From: JASJBU01 sp963797085
GTDB lineage: Bacteria > Pseudomonadota > Gammaproteobacteria > Chromatiales > Chromatiaceae
Direction: 5' to 3'
DNA: 64,000 nucleotides
Assembly: GCA_963797085.1 (NCBI GenBank)
Contig: CAWCOA010000011.1
Span: 248,001 to 312,000 of the forward strand
Shown: piece by piece, positions 45,229-54,276 of the stretch
Position numbering within the stretch: the stretch's first letter is position 1
Layout: each line of letters starts with the position of its first letter
Position numbers and translations under genes: made by a program
The notes under the pieces: generated by a model
What the model was told of the DNA's origin: nothing
Seen by the model: only the letters and a program-made list of their open reading frames with translations
Database searches by the model: none

Positions 45229-45864
45229 TCAGTCTCCCAGATACTTCGGATAAAGCGCGGATGTCAGTGCATAAAATTCGCGCGCACCCTTACCCCTCGG
45301 GTCCAACTCGAATACAGCCAGACCCTCACTGAACGATCTGCGAAAAACCGTCCTTTGACAGAGACGCTGCTTGATGTACTTGACGCCGGGCAGTGAGACC
45401 AACGCTGCCGCCGCTTCATCAGACTCCCGAATCGCATGATGGGTATCGGCACGATTGATAAAAGCAAAAAGATCGGGTACCTTTCCCTCAACCGACTCGT
45501 CGACAAAGCGAAGAAAACGTTGTGTTGACCAGATATCAGCCTGCGAGGGTGGCACCGGTATCACTACACGATGCGCCAGCCCAAGAGCTGTTTTAAGTGA
45601 TTCTATATCCGCCGTGCCTACATCAATCAGAATTTCATCATAGCCCTTAAGCTGCTTTTTGCTTAAAGCCGAGGCATCTTTAATATTCAGATTTGGCTCG
45701 AAACCCTCTTCTGCCCTGACCTCCGCCACATCGGTTAAAGTTGCTTGCGGATCAGCGTCCACAGCCAGCACATTAGCCTCAGCCATAGCCAGCCACACTG
45801 CCAAATTAAAGGTCACGGTACTCTTACCGGATCCCCCCTTCAGACTACCGATCACTGTTATCAT
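45229..45864 (-). CDS. ParA/MinD-type ATPase
   Basis: A 211-residue deviant Walker ATPase with KGGSGKST at residues 9-16, the switch region VDADPQATLTD and the Walker B-like ILIDVGTAD, in which Asp-Val-Gly replaces the usual Asp-x-Pro-(A/P). Such proteins position DNA or protein assemblies by ATP-dependent dimerisation on the nucleoid or membrane. There is no parB-like gene or parS-like repeat nearby, and no plasmid signs. Lying among envelope-transport and secreted-repeat genes, it probably positions an envelope complex at a cellular site rather than segregating DNA; this is inference. Confidence 0.9.
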   Translation of the reverse strand: MITVIGSLKGGSGKSTVTFNLAVWLAMAEANVLAVDADPQATLTDVAEVRAEEGFEPNLNIKDASALSKKQLKGYDEILIDVGTADIESLKTALGLAHRVVIPVPPSQADIWSTQRFLRFVDESVEGKVPDLFAFINRADTHHAIRESDEAAAALVSLPGVKYIKQRLCQRTVFRRSFSEGLAVFELDPRGKGAREFYALTSALYPKYLGD

Positions 45865-45906
45865 GCGTTTGCCTGGAAAAAGATGTCGTTGATGCGAGAA
45901 AACAAT

Positions 45907-47142
45907 TTAGAAACTTGTGCTGTCAGACTCCATCAAGGGATAATCCAGCGCTCCGAATTGAGAAACCCTGGGCAATTCATTGGTTTTTCCATAATCATAC
46001 CAGGAGCCTTCAGCATCCGGCCGGCCATCATACGAATTGGAGTTATCTGAAAGCTGTGCAACGCTTGCATGGTATCGGTTCTCAGCAAAGTTCATAGATG
46101 CATTTGATATAATTCGGGGTCTTTCGGTTACACCAGACCAATGTGCGGCCCTATGAGGTCTGTCTTGAATACCTGCCGAGTAGAGAAAGCGTGCATCAGG
46201 CACAGGCATCCGCCGATGGCGCTGTGGATCAGGGTAAACAAATCCTGGCCGGTTTGCGGTTCTTGCTAGATTAGCAAAATATGGGTTGGTCAACTGCTCC
46301 CTCATTTTCCTGTGCCTATCTACACCTGCTGACTGCCTGAATGGGTTCTGAACATATTCATTTGATACAGTTTCAACATGCTTTATCTTTTTGGCGACAG
46401 AAACAGGTCTGAAATTATACCCGCCCGGGATATTTTGTTGGCTGCCATAGGGATGATTGCGCAATCCTCTTTGCCGCGTATCGATAGCTTGAGCTCGCTC
46501 ATATGCTTGCCTACCTGACAGGATGGGTCTGAACGTATAATGATTAGGTATCCTGATATCCGTTGAGCGATACACTCGACCCATTAACTGACCAGAGCTC
46601 ATGTCCCAGGGCCGATGTGGCCTATATCCATTCCTGTAAGGATCACTGAAAGGCATGGCTCTGCGCTGCACTAAGCGAGGCGCGACTTGCGGATATTGTG
46701 GCGTATACGCCGGATAGCCCGACCGAGGATGATGGATTGCTTGATTATTCCATCGGTAGTCGTATTGTCGTGGAGCTATAGGACGCCATCTGTAGCCCAA
46801 GGGCTGATAATTGGCCTGATAGTTGTTGGCCTGATATTGAGGAAACCTTGGTCGATATCGGTAATTTTGCTGCCAAGGTCTAAATCGAAAACCCTGGCTT
46901 CGTTGATCTGGCATTCGCGCCATCGGCTGAATAGCTGCCGACCTGAGTTGAGAGTGAGTCGGTCTCCAGCGCATTTGATATGCATTGACGGGTGGAAAAT
47001 ACACCGGAGCCTGGCGAGCGCCAACTGAATAGTGACCTGCAGTGGGAAAGTATCCATGGCCGTTGGGATTATTAGCGCTCGTCGTTGATATGGGTAAAAG
47101 CAAAAACAACATTGAGAAGAGCCCAAAACTTCTTGAATTCAT
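45907..47142 (-). CDS. Secreted Arg/Pro/Tyr-rich repeat protein (Y-x-[FWY]-R-P)
   Basis: A 411-residue secreted protein of unknown function. The start at ATG 47142 (MNSRSFGLFSMLFLLLPIST) gives a clean signal peptide; the frame is open 18 codons further but that adds nothing recognisable. The mature chain is extraordinarily rich in Arg, Pro, Tyr, Gln and Asn and repeats a short motif: MRWRPTH, FRFRPWQ, YRYRPRF, YRWRPIA, YTFRPIL and YNFRPVS. It has very few Cys, Lys or hydrophobic runs, so it is probably unstructured and matrix- or surface-forming. A smaller relative is encoded just upstream. No known family is recognised. The two share a strand with RND and ParA genes. Confidence 0.8.
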   Translation of the reverse strand: MNSRSFGLFSMLFLLLPISTTSANNPNGHGYFPTAGHYSVGARQAPVYFPPVNAYQMRWRPTHSQLRSAAIQPMARMPDQRSQGFRFRPWQQNYRYRPRFPQYQANNYQANYQPLGYRWRPIAPRQYDYRWNNQAIHHPRSGYPAYTPQYPQVAPRLVQRRAMPFSDPYRNGYRPHRPWDMSSGQLMGRVYRSTDIRIPNHYTFRPILSGRQAYERAQAIDTRQRGLRNHPYGSQQNIPGGYNFRPVSVAKKIKHVETVSNEYVQNPFRQSAGVDRHRKMREQLTNPYFANLARTANRPGFVYPDPQRHRRMPVPDARFLYSAGIQDRPHRAAHWSGVTERPRIISNASMNFAENRYHASVAQLSDNSNSYDGRPDAEGSWYDYGKTNELPRVSQFGALDYPLMESDSTSF

Positions 47143-47510
47143 CAAACTCACCTTATTTTCCCTAACACCAAAATGGTAATAACCATGCGATAACATTTAT
47201 AAGGACACGCTGTAATGATACTTCCCCCGCTGACAGTTTAGCGACAATCCAACACCTAGACAAAGATACACTCTCTTGGATTTTAGTCAGTCGCTAATTT
47301 ATTCGTCAGTATATTATTTTTAATACACCGAAATTCGCTTCTTGATTTCAGTTCATTACTTCCAGACAGCGAGAAACCCTCACCTCTCTCTATTATCCTG
47401 CCTAAAAACAGGAGCTGCATAAATGGGAGGTGTTGTCTTGCGCTGCATTGATTCTGTATTCCGAATTATTTTCCCCTCCAGTACGGGAAAATCTTTTATC
47501 CGGGCGGTAT

Positions 47511-47987
47511 CTATAATTTCTTTTTAATTCCAGGAACAGATTGCTTCTCATCATTATCGGAGTCGCGAAATTTCGGTCGTGCCAGATACCCGTGAGGCTT
47601 TTCATTCTCACCCGCTGGTTGTGTCCCGCCAAGCCTTGATCCCCCTCCTGGCGATAGTGTGCGAAATTTGAAACCTCCGCTGTATGAAGGCATACTTTTC
47701 TGCACTTCACGAGGCCTGTAGCTAGCAGATGGCCATGCCATTGATGATTGCGTACTGCCTTGCTGGGGTTCAACACTACCCGGGTAAGTTGTCACATCCC
47801 TCTCAACTTGGGGTTGATTGTTTTCTCTTGGCCGCCATTGGTATCTCGGATAGAGATCGGGGCGAGGTGTCACTGTTTGATAGCTGTAACCCGATGCAGC
47901 ATTCTCAGCATACGCACTCCCGAACCCTACCATAGAGAGAATAACTCCTACGCCTGAAAGCAGTTTTTTTACTAACAATTCAGCCAC
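47511..47987 (-). CDS. Secreted repeat protein, smaller relative (Y-x-[FWY]-R-P)
   Basis: A 158-residue protein from GTG 47987 with signal peptide MAELLVKKLLSGVGVILSMV...SAYA. The mature part carries RYQWRPREN, SYRPRE and GFKFRTLSPGGG, the same aromatic-x-[FW]-R-P/T motif as the larger neighbour. It stops at 47511 (GIKKKL), but the alternative frame directly continues with RNYRYRPDKRFSRTGG and runs to a stop at 47402. One extra A in the A5 run around 47522-47526 would explain this, so the native protein may be about 195 residues. Function unknown; the motif family is the link to the cluster. Confidence 0.7.
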   Translation of the reverse strand: MAELLVKKLLSGVGVILSMVGFGSAYAENAASGYSYQTVTPRPDLYPRYQWRPRENNQPQVERDVTTYPGSVEPQQGSTQSSMAWPSASYRPREVQKSMPSYSGGFKFRTLSPGGGSRLGGTQPAGENEKPHGYLARPKFRDSDNDEKQSVPGIKKKL

Positions 47988-48053
47988 TCAAGAGAGTGCT
48001 TGGATAATAGACGAAAGCTATCATGGATACCGGATGGCTCAACACACAGTTCC

Positions 48054-51000
48054 TCATGTCTTGAGACGTATTCCTCTACGGGCCGTTTTTTTTCTAATCG
48101 GAATCGTCGCAACCTTTGGGTTTTCTGCTGGCTTGCTATCAGCTTTTTTGCTGCTTGACCCTCCGTTACTCTTCTTGCCAGGAGCGGTTGACGTTACCGA
48201 GGCCGCAGTCTTCTTCACAACCGATTTCTTTAGTGCCGAAGGGCGTTTTTTTGCTTTTGCAGTGGCGGCTTTGTTTCTGGGCTTGGCTGCGGACCGCTTC
48301 GCAGAGGTGCCTACCGCTTCACTCTGTGTCATCTCAGCGACAGATTCTTTGTTGTGAATTGCAGCAGTCTTCGATTGCTGCTCATGTTCGGCAGAGGCTT
48401 TCTCCTCCTTTGAGCCAACCTGGTCCGTATTGGCTGAATTATTTAGCGCATCGCTCGCTTGTTCTGTCGACTTTTCTGTAACGATTTCTGCAGATGCATT
48501 ATTCGCAAGCGGCGAATGGTCGTAGGCTGGAGCAGCCGCAATTGGTTGACGCCTCACGCCACCCGAGGCAAGCCCCGATCCACCCGCAGAGCTAGAACCG
48601 TCTGTACCCCGATTCGAAGTCGTTGAGGCAGCATCAGGTTCTACTCGAGGCTTCTTTTTAAAGAGCTGCATGAGCAGCAAGAATAACCCTCTGATCAGGT
48701 AGAAAGCCATCGAAATAAAAGCAAATAGCTTGCTCCAGACAAGCAGCCAGATCGGTGTTCTGGCAGCTACTGGTTGTGGCGATTTCTCAGGTTTTGCAGT
48801 GACCGCCGGGCTATCGGAGACCAAAGCCGGCATCTCAACGCCAGGCGGACAGGTAGCAGCCGCAACCTCAACCAGGTCTTTACTGGCCTTGATACAACCC
48901 AACGGAATGACAATTAAGGTCAGCACCGTGGAAACCAATACCCCGGATGCCAGGGAGATCGCCATACCCTGGAATATTGGATCGAAAAAGATCACCGAAG
49001 AACCACAGACCAGTGCAAAGGCGGTAATCAGGATTGGACGAGTTCTGGTTTTACATGACTGAATGACGGCTTCAACCACTGAGCTGCCGTGCTGGATTTC
49101 ATGGATGGCAAAATCCACCAGGAGGATTGAGTTACGCACGATGATTCCAGCTAGCGCAATCCAGCCGATCATGGAAGTAGCGGTAAATTCACCGCCCCAA
49201 CCCGCCTGGAAGAAGAGAAAATGTGCTGGAATGATGCCCAGCAGCGTCAAGGGGATTGGCGCCATAATCAATGCCGGGATGCGAAAATTACCGAATTCCC
49301 AGACCACGAGCACATAGATCAGCACCAGAGCCACCATAAAAGCAGCCCCCATGTCTCTGAAGGTCTCATAGGTGACCGTCCATTCACCGGCCCATTCGAT
49401 GGCGGACGTGGAATCATTAGACGGCGCACCCAACCAGAACGCATCTAGAGCCACGCCATCCGGCGTCTGATAGCCTTCTGCTTCGAGCAGATCCTGCACT
49501 TGAAACATTCCATAGACTGGCGCTGCCAGTTTTCCGCCTACATCCGCAACGACATACTCCACGTCACGCAGGTCTTTATGGAAGATGATATCTTCTTCCT
49601 TGACCTGTTCGAAACGTCCCAATTCACGCAGCGGGACTGTGATGCCGGAACTGGATTGAATGGGAAGATCGCCTAAACGGGTGATTTCAGAGCGTTCCGC
49701 CAAGGGCACCTGCATCATGATGTTGGTCGGTTCGTGTCCGGCCCGCTGTTTGACATCACCCAGTGGCGAGCCCCCCAGAGCCATTCCCAGGTTGCGGTTG
49801 ATGGTATCCACGGAGATGCCGCGTCTGACCGATTTTTCAGTATCTACCGTGAATCGCCAATACTGGTATGGATCACGCATATAGTTATCCACATCACGCA
49901 AACTCTCGGTCTTGGAGAATATCTCCGTCAGATCCTGCGCCACCTGGCGTCTGACCTGAGCGCTTGGTCCATGCACTTCCGCGACCACTGACTGCAGCAC
50001 CGGCGGGCCAGGGGGCATTTCAACGACAGCGTATTTCGCCCCGGTTCCCTCCACCATTTTCTTAAGATCCTGACGGGTTTGCACGGCAATCTCATGGCTG
50101 GTTCTTTTCCGCTTGGCTTTGTGCAGCAGTTGCACCTGCACCTCTGCCTGCCAGGGATCCTTGCGCAGATAGTAATGACGCACCATACCGTTGAAATCGA
50201 ACGGGCGCGCTGTCCCCGCATAAACTTGCACGGCGGTCACTTCAGGCATGGTCCTGATCTTCTCCGCCATACGATGCGCCATATTTGCGGTAACCGGCAG
50301 CGCTGTCCCTTCAGGCATATCGACAACCACCGCAAATTCGGGTTTGTTGTCCAGCGGCAGCATCTTTACCGCCACCCATTTGAAATAGAAGAATGAGCAG
50401 GCAAACAGAAAGGCACCCCACATCACTAACTTGAACAGCCGCGCCTTGGCCGGTGATTCGATCATGGGAGTCAAGATGCGGCGGAACATACCCTCGAGTT
50501 TCTCCGATTCTTTATGTTCCCTCTCACCTGCAACTTCGAGGTAGCGCATGGAGGGGCGCAACCAATGCGACATGGTCAGATAGGGGGTAAAGACAAAAGC
50601 GGCAAACACCGAGATCAGCATGGCTGCTGAACCCAGCGCCGGGATCGGCTCCATGTAGGGTCCCATCATGCCGGTAACGAAGCCCATCGGCAGTAACGCG
50701 GCAATGACTGTAAAGGTGGCCAGAATAGTCGGGTTACCTACCTCACGCACCGCATCAACCGCGGTTGTCACATCGGTTTTGCCCTCTTCCAACCAGCGCC
50801 GATAGATATTCTCCACCACCACGATGGCGTCATCTACGAGGATGCCGATGGAGAAGATCAGTGCAAACAGACTGACTCGATCGATACTGTAACCCATCAA
50901 CCAGGCACTGAAGATGGTCATCAACAGCACTACCGGGATTACCAGCACCACGACGATGGCAGGACGAAATGCCCGGAACGCCACGAGCACCAGGAGAAAG

Positions 51001-52163
51001 ACAAAACCGGTAGCGATAAAGAGTTTGAAGATCAGATCATTGACCTTGTCCGCGGCCGACGCACCATAATCCCGGGTAATGCTGACTTCCACATTATCGG
51101 GGATCAGCGAGCCTTTAATATGATTCACTCTCTCAAGGATATTTTGCGCCACGTCTACGCCATTGGAGCCCTCTTTCTTGGCCACTGCGATGGTGACAGC
51201 CGGCACCCCATCCGCCTTGATATCAAGATTGCTCGCCGCGCCTGTATAGAAGCCGACCAATTGTTTGGCATCCTCCGGTCCTTGCTTGACCCTTGCTACA
51301 TCATGCACATAGACCGGGACGTCGTTATGCGTACCCACCACCAGGCGATTGATATCTTCCACTGACTTGAGAAAGGAGCCGGTAACCACCGAAAAGTGCG
51401 TGCTGCCAGCCTCCACGCCACCGGCCTGCTGTTCGCTGTTTGCGGTGCGGATGGTATTGGCAACCTGATCAAGACTGATTCCAAACCCGGCCAGCCGCTC
51501 CGGAACGACCTCCACGGTGACCTGTTCCTTGCGTCCACCCACTACAAAACCATTACCGGTGTTGGGTATTTCCTTGAGGGCCTGAAGCACATCATGCGCC
51601 AGCATGCGCAATTGGCCGTCATCCACATCTGGCGCGCCATTTCTGTCCATGTCCTTGGACCAGAGAGTCAGATTGACTACCGGGACATCGTCTATTCCCT
51701 TCGCCTTGACCAGGGGCGGCAGCACGCCGGGGGGAATCAGATCCATATTGGAGTCGATCTTGTCATTGACCTTGACCAATGACGGCCCCATGTTCTCACC
51801 AACCTCGAACTGGATGGTTACTACACCACCGCCACGCTGAGATGCGGAATAGACATGCTTGACACCCGGTATCTCGGACATGATCCGCTCCAGTGGCTCA
51901 ATCGCCAAACTGGAAACCTGGGGAGCGGCAGCCCCCGGATACTGTACGAAGATATCCACCATCGGCACGGATATCTGGGGATCTTCCTGACGGGGCGTGA
52001 TATAGAGACCAATCGCTCCCATCAGCATCATAGCCATAAAGAAGAGGGGCGACAGGGGGGATTGAATAAAGAACCTAGCGGTCCGACCAGCTATGCCCAA
52101 ATGTGCCTCGTTATTGGGATCCATAGAGTGGAGCTGATCGAGTTTCTCGTCGTTCTGGCTCAT
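48054..52163 (-). CDS. RND efflux permease with long basic C-terminal tail
   Basis: A 1369-residue proton-driven permease. The AcrB-like body (residues 1 to ~1100) has twelve predicted helices and two periplasmic porter domains; the proton-relay pair is DD in GILVDDAIVVVENI. Beyond the normal end the protein continues for about 250 residues: an extra membrane helix pair (SKLFAFISMAFYLIRGLFLL), then a Ser/Ala/Glu-rich linker and a Lys/Ala/Pro-rich end (AATAKAKKRPSALKKSVVKK ... RRGIRLKT) resembling histone-H1-like tails. Typical RND permeases are ~1050 residues. The adaptor gene lies 125 bases upstream; no TolC-type gene is present. Confidence 0.92.
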   Translation of the reverse strand: MSQNDEKLDQLHSMDPNNEAHLGIAGRTARFFIQSPLSPLFFMAMMLMGAIGLYITPRQEDPQISVPMVDIFVQYPGAAAPQVSSLAIEPLERIMSEIPGVKHVYSASQRGGGVVTIQFEVGENMGPSLVKVNDKIDSNMDLIPPGVLPPLVKAKGIDDVPVVNLTLWSKDMDRNGAPDVDDGQLRMLAHDVLQALKEIPNTGNGFVVGGRKEQVTVEVVPERLAGFGISLDQVANTIRTANSEQQAGGVEAGSTHFSVVTGSFLKSVEDINRLVVGTHNDVPVYVHDVARVKQGPEDAKQLVGFYTGAASNLDIKADGVPAVTIAVAKKEGSNGVDVAQNILERVNHIKGSLIPDNVEVSITRDYGASAADKVNDLIFKLFIATGFVFLLVLVAFRAFRPAIVVVLVIPVVLLMTIFSAWLMGYSIDRVSLFALIFSIGILVDDAIVVVENIYRRWLEEGKTDVTTAVDAVREVGNPTILATFTVIAALLPMGFVTGMMGPYMEPIPALGSAAMLISVFAAFVFTPYLTMSHWLRPSMRYLEVAGEREHKESEKLEGMFRRILTPMIESPAKARLFKLVMWGAFLFACSFFYFKWVAVKMLPLDNKPEFAVVVDMPEGTALPVTANMAHRMAEKIRTMPEVTAVQVYAGTARPFDFNGMVRHYYLRKDPWQAEVQVQLLHKAKRKRTSHEIAVQTRQDLKKMVEGTGAKYAVVEMPPGPPVLQSVVAEVHGPSAQVRRQVAQDLTEIFSKTESLRDVDNYMRDPYQYWRFTVDTEKSVRRGISVDTINRNLGMALGGSPLGDVKQRAGHEPTNIMMQVPLAERSEITRLGDLPIQSSSGITVPLRELGRFEQVKEEDIIFHKDLRDVEYVVADVGGKLAAPVYGMFQVQDLLEAEGYQTPDGVALDAFWLGAPSNDSTSAIEWAGEWTVTYETFRDMGAAFMVALVLIYVLVVWEFGNFRIPALIMAPIPLTLLGIIPAHFLFFQAGWGGEFTATSMIGWIALAGIIVRNSILLVDFAIHEIQHGSSVVEAVIQSCKTRTRPILITAFALVCGSSVIFFDPIFQGMAISLASGVLVSTVLTLIVIPLGCIKASKDLVEVAAATCPPGVEMPALVSDSPAVTAKPEKSPQPVAARTPIWLLVWSKLFAFISMAFYLIRGLFLLLMQLFKKKPRVEPDAASTTSNRGTDGSSSAGGSGLASGGVRRQPIAAAPAYDHSPLANNASAEIVTEKSTEQASDALNNSANTDQVGSKEEKASAEHEQQSKTAAIHNKESVAEMTQSEAVGTSAKRSAAKPRNKAATAKAKKRPSALKKSVVKKTAASVTSTAPGKKSNGGSSSKKADSKPAENPKVATIPIRKKTARRGIRLKT

Positions 52164-52288
52164 AGGTGCTCTCGAAGCTTCGAAAAATCTGCAAACCCGT
52201 GAGAATCGGGTTGATTACAAAAAACATTACGGGAGGCCAGGGCCTCCCTCATGAAGTTGTCCAATATACCGGGAAATTCTGGTGTGGA

Positions 52289-53443
52289 CTAACGCGACGG
52301 TGAGGCCCAACCTGCACTGATGCCCATACCTGGGTTACGCACCACCCGCTCACCAGCCTGCAGCCCCGAAAGGACGGTCGTATAACCGCCCGGCAATTGC
52401 TCGCCGACACGAATCAGTCGCAGTAGTGGCTTGCTATCTTCACTCATCACATAGACTCCTGGAAGGCTACCGTTATAGCGGATAGCGCTGGAGGGAATGA
52501 TCGGGTTGGATCTGGCTGGCGCATTGAAATCCGGCACCAACACCTTGGCATACATGCCAGGTGCTGAAACCCCCTGTGGAAGATCAAATTTAATGGTCAC
52601 AGTATGCCGCTGGGCATCAGCCATGGGGAAGATCTGGGCCACTCTTACCGGCACCTCTTGATCCCCCACATCGAGCTCTGCACGCAACATCATGCCCTCA
52701 TTCAAGCCAGGGCGCAGCCTGCCCGGCACATCTACCACGATCTGCAAATATTCAACATCCGCATATTTCAGTAATGGCTGTCCGGGTTGCAGCGTGTCAC
52801 CCACTTCGATGAATTTCTTCATGATGATGCCGTCGAATGGCGCGACACTGCGCGCATCACGCAATTTTGCATCGATTCCACGAATCTCAGCCTGGACCCG
52901 GTACATGGTATTCTGGGCCTGCTGAATATTGGTTCTGGAAGAGTAGATGTCCGCGCTGCGTTCCGCACCTTCATCCCTTTCTCCCATGAAATCACCCATA
53001 GGACGGGTGAACATCGAATCGAAGAGATTGGGTACGCCCATACCACCTGGCGCGGCTTTCGACTTGGGAGACCAGAGTTCCCGATTAAACTGAACACCCG
53101 CATTGCGCAGCTGGGCATCAGCATTTGCCAGTTGTGCCAGAGCGGCCTGCCGCTTGGCTTTCAACTCGCTGTCATCCAGTTCAACCAGCAGGTCATCCTT
53201 CTCGAAAGTATCGCCTTCGATACCTGCCAGATACTTAACCCGTCCCGGCAGTTGCGCGGACAGCGTGACCTCTTTGTAGGGAACCACCGTACCCCCCAGG
53301 GATACATGAGGTACACCCTGCGATTGTTGAACTACGAAATAGTCTCCAGTGCCAGCAGGATTCATTGCGTTTGCACTAGCCGCTAGAGATATCGCTGACG
53401 CCATCCCGGTCGCCAACAGCATTGCTTTCAATCTGTCACCCAT
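52289..53443 (-). CDS. RND periplasmic adaptor (membrane fusion protein)
   Basis: A 384-residue HlyD/AcrA-type adaptor. A signal peptide (MGDRLKAMLLATGMASAISL) precedes a biotinyl/lipoyl half (LGGTVVPYKEVTLSAQLPGRV), an alpha hairpin interrupted by an unusual Met/Pro/Gly-rich insert (about residues 125-160, GGMGVPNLFDSMFTRPM), the second lipoyl half (VAPFDGIIMKKFIEVGDTL), and the beta-barrel and proximal domains. It lacks the lipobox cysteine of many adaptors. It connects the permease encoded next to an outer-membrane channel not found in the window. Substrate is unknown. Confidence 0.92.
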   Translation of the reverse strand: MGDRLKAMLLATGMASAISLAASANAMNPAGTGDYFVVQQSQGVPHVSLGGTVVPYKEVTLSAQLPGRVKYLAGIEGDTFEKDDLLVELDDSELKAKRQAALAQLANADAQLRNAGVQFNRELWSPKSKAAPGGMGVPNLFDSMFTRPMGDFMGERDEGAERSADIYSSRTNIQQAQNTMYRVQAEIRGIDAKLRDARSVAPFDGIIMKKFIEVGDTLQPGQPLLKYADVEYLQIVVDVPGRLRPGLNEGMMLRAELDVGDQEVPVRVAQIFPMADAQRHTVTIKFDLPQGVSAPGMYAKVLVPDFNAPARSNPIIPSSAIRYNGSLPGVYVMSEDSKPLLRLIRVGEQLPGGYTTVLSGLQAGERVVRNPGMGISAGWASPSR

Positions 53444-53533
53444 AGTTTATTTGACCTGCTCTAAATTTGGGGTAAGAAAGATTACCCGACAATCATCAGA
53501 CGTATTTACCAACCCTGTTGTCTGTGACTTAAT

Positions 53534-53929
53534 TCAGACACGTCCCATTACAGAAAAGCTTTTTATAAAGGGTCCGGCCATGCGTGGATCCTTGATCATG
53601 GCGGAGTAGTCACCCACGACAAATTTCATCTTTCTTGATGTGAAGGCCATACCCAGGCCCATCATGCCTGGCGGCTTGGCCATCCATTTACGCCATTGAT
53701 CTTCAGATGCGCGGATGTCCCAATTCATCTCTTGTCCATTGTACGCCGCAGCGTCCACAGCCTTGCCATTTTCGACAGTCAATACACCAGCGGGCTGATC
53801 ATCCCCATCAAAACCATATCCTATTACACTATTGAATCCGATTTGCGCGAGGGCGTCCGAGAGCTCTGGCTCAGCATTCCAATGCTCCATGTAGCCTTTC
53901 ATCCACTCATCCGAAAACAGCTCTGCCAT
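53534..53929 (-). CDS. SCP-2 sterol-transfer-like protein
   Basis: A 131-residue cytoplasmic protein with the SCP-2 fold, which binds lipids or fatty acyl groups in a hydrophobic pocket. It starts MAELFSDEWMKGYMEHWNAEP and has the family core ENGKAVDA, DIRASEDQWRKWM and the C-terminal FVVGDYSAMIKDPRMAGPFI. It is the first gene of the one-strand cluster, 90 bases upstream of the RND adaptor, which suggests that the transported or sensed molecule is lipid-like. That inference rests only on the neighbourhood. Confidence 0.85.
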   Translation of the reverse strand: MAELFSDEWMKGYMEHWNAEPELSDALAQIGFNSVIGYGFDGDDQPAGVLTVENGKAVDAAAYNGQEMNWDIRASEDQWRKWMAKPPGMMGLGMAFTSRKMKFVVGDYSAMIKDPRMAGPFIKSFSVMGRV

Positions 53930-54276
53930 AGTGTTCTCCCCAAAAGACTTCTAAAATTTCATTATGTAAAGGGGCAACGAGAAAAAGCCCCAGATAAAGA
54001 CGACTCAGTATCCCTGATGATGCTGGCCAATGCAACTTAGGACATAGCGCAGGAAGTCATTACATAACCACAAATTAAGCATTACACCAAATACCTAATT
54101 TTTTATTATTCAATAATCTAGCAACACAACTATCGCCGATCACAGATTCTCGCAATACAGATATAATTTTTAACTATTCCCACCCCCGGTGTCGCGCTAC
54201 TATTTATGCAAACCCCGGGACTGATAGTCCTTAATCAAAGAGCCAATAAATTACCATTCGCAGGAGTTGAATATTC
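53930..54276. other. Divergent intergenic region
   Basis: About 350 AT-rich bases separate the SCP2 cluster (minus) from the dynamin-like gene (plus). A consensus TATAAT lies on the plus strand at 54162-54167, so the GTPase transcript probably starts near 54174. GGGGC-N11-GCCCC (around 53970-53990) is a short inverted repeat near the SCP2 start. No gene is seen. Confidence 0.4.

Noticed and set aside
45229..45864. ParA ATPase as evidence of a plasmid or integrated element
   Set aside because: No parB, parS-like repeats, replication or mobility genes, and the neighbours are chromosomal-type envelope genes.
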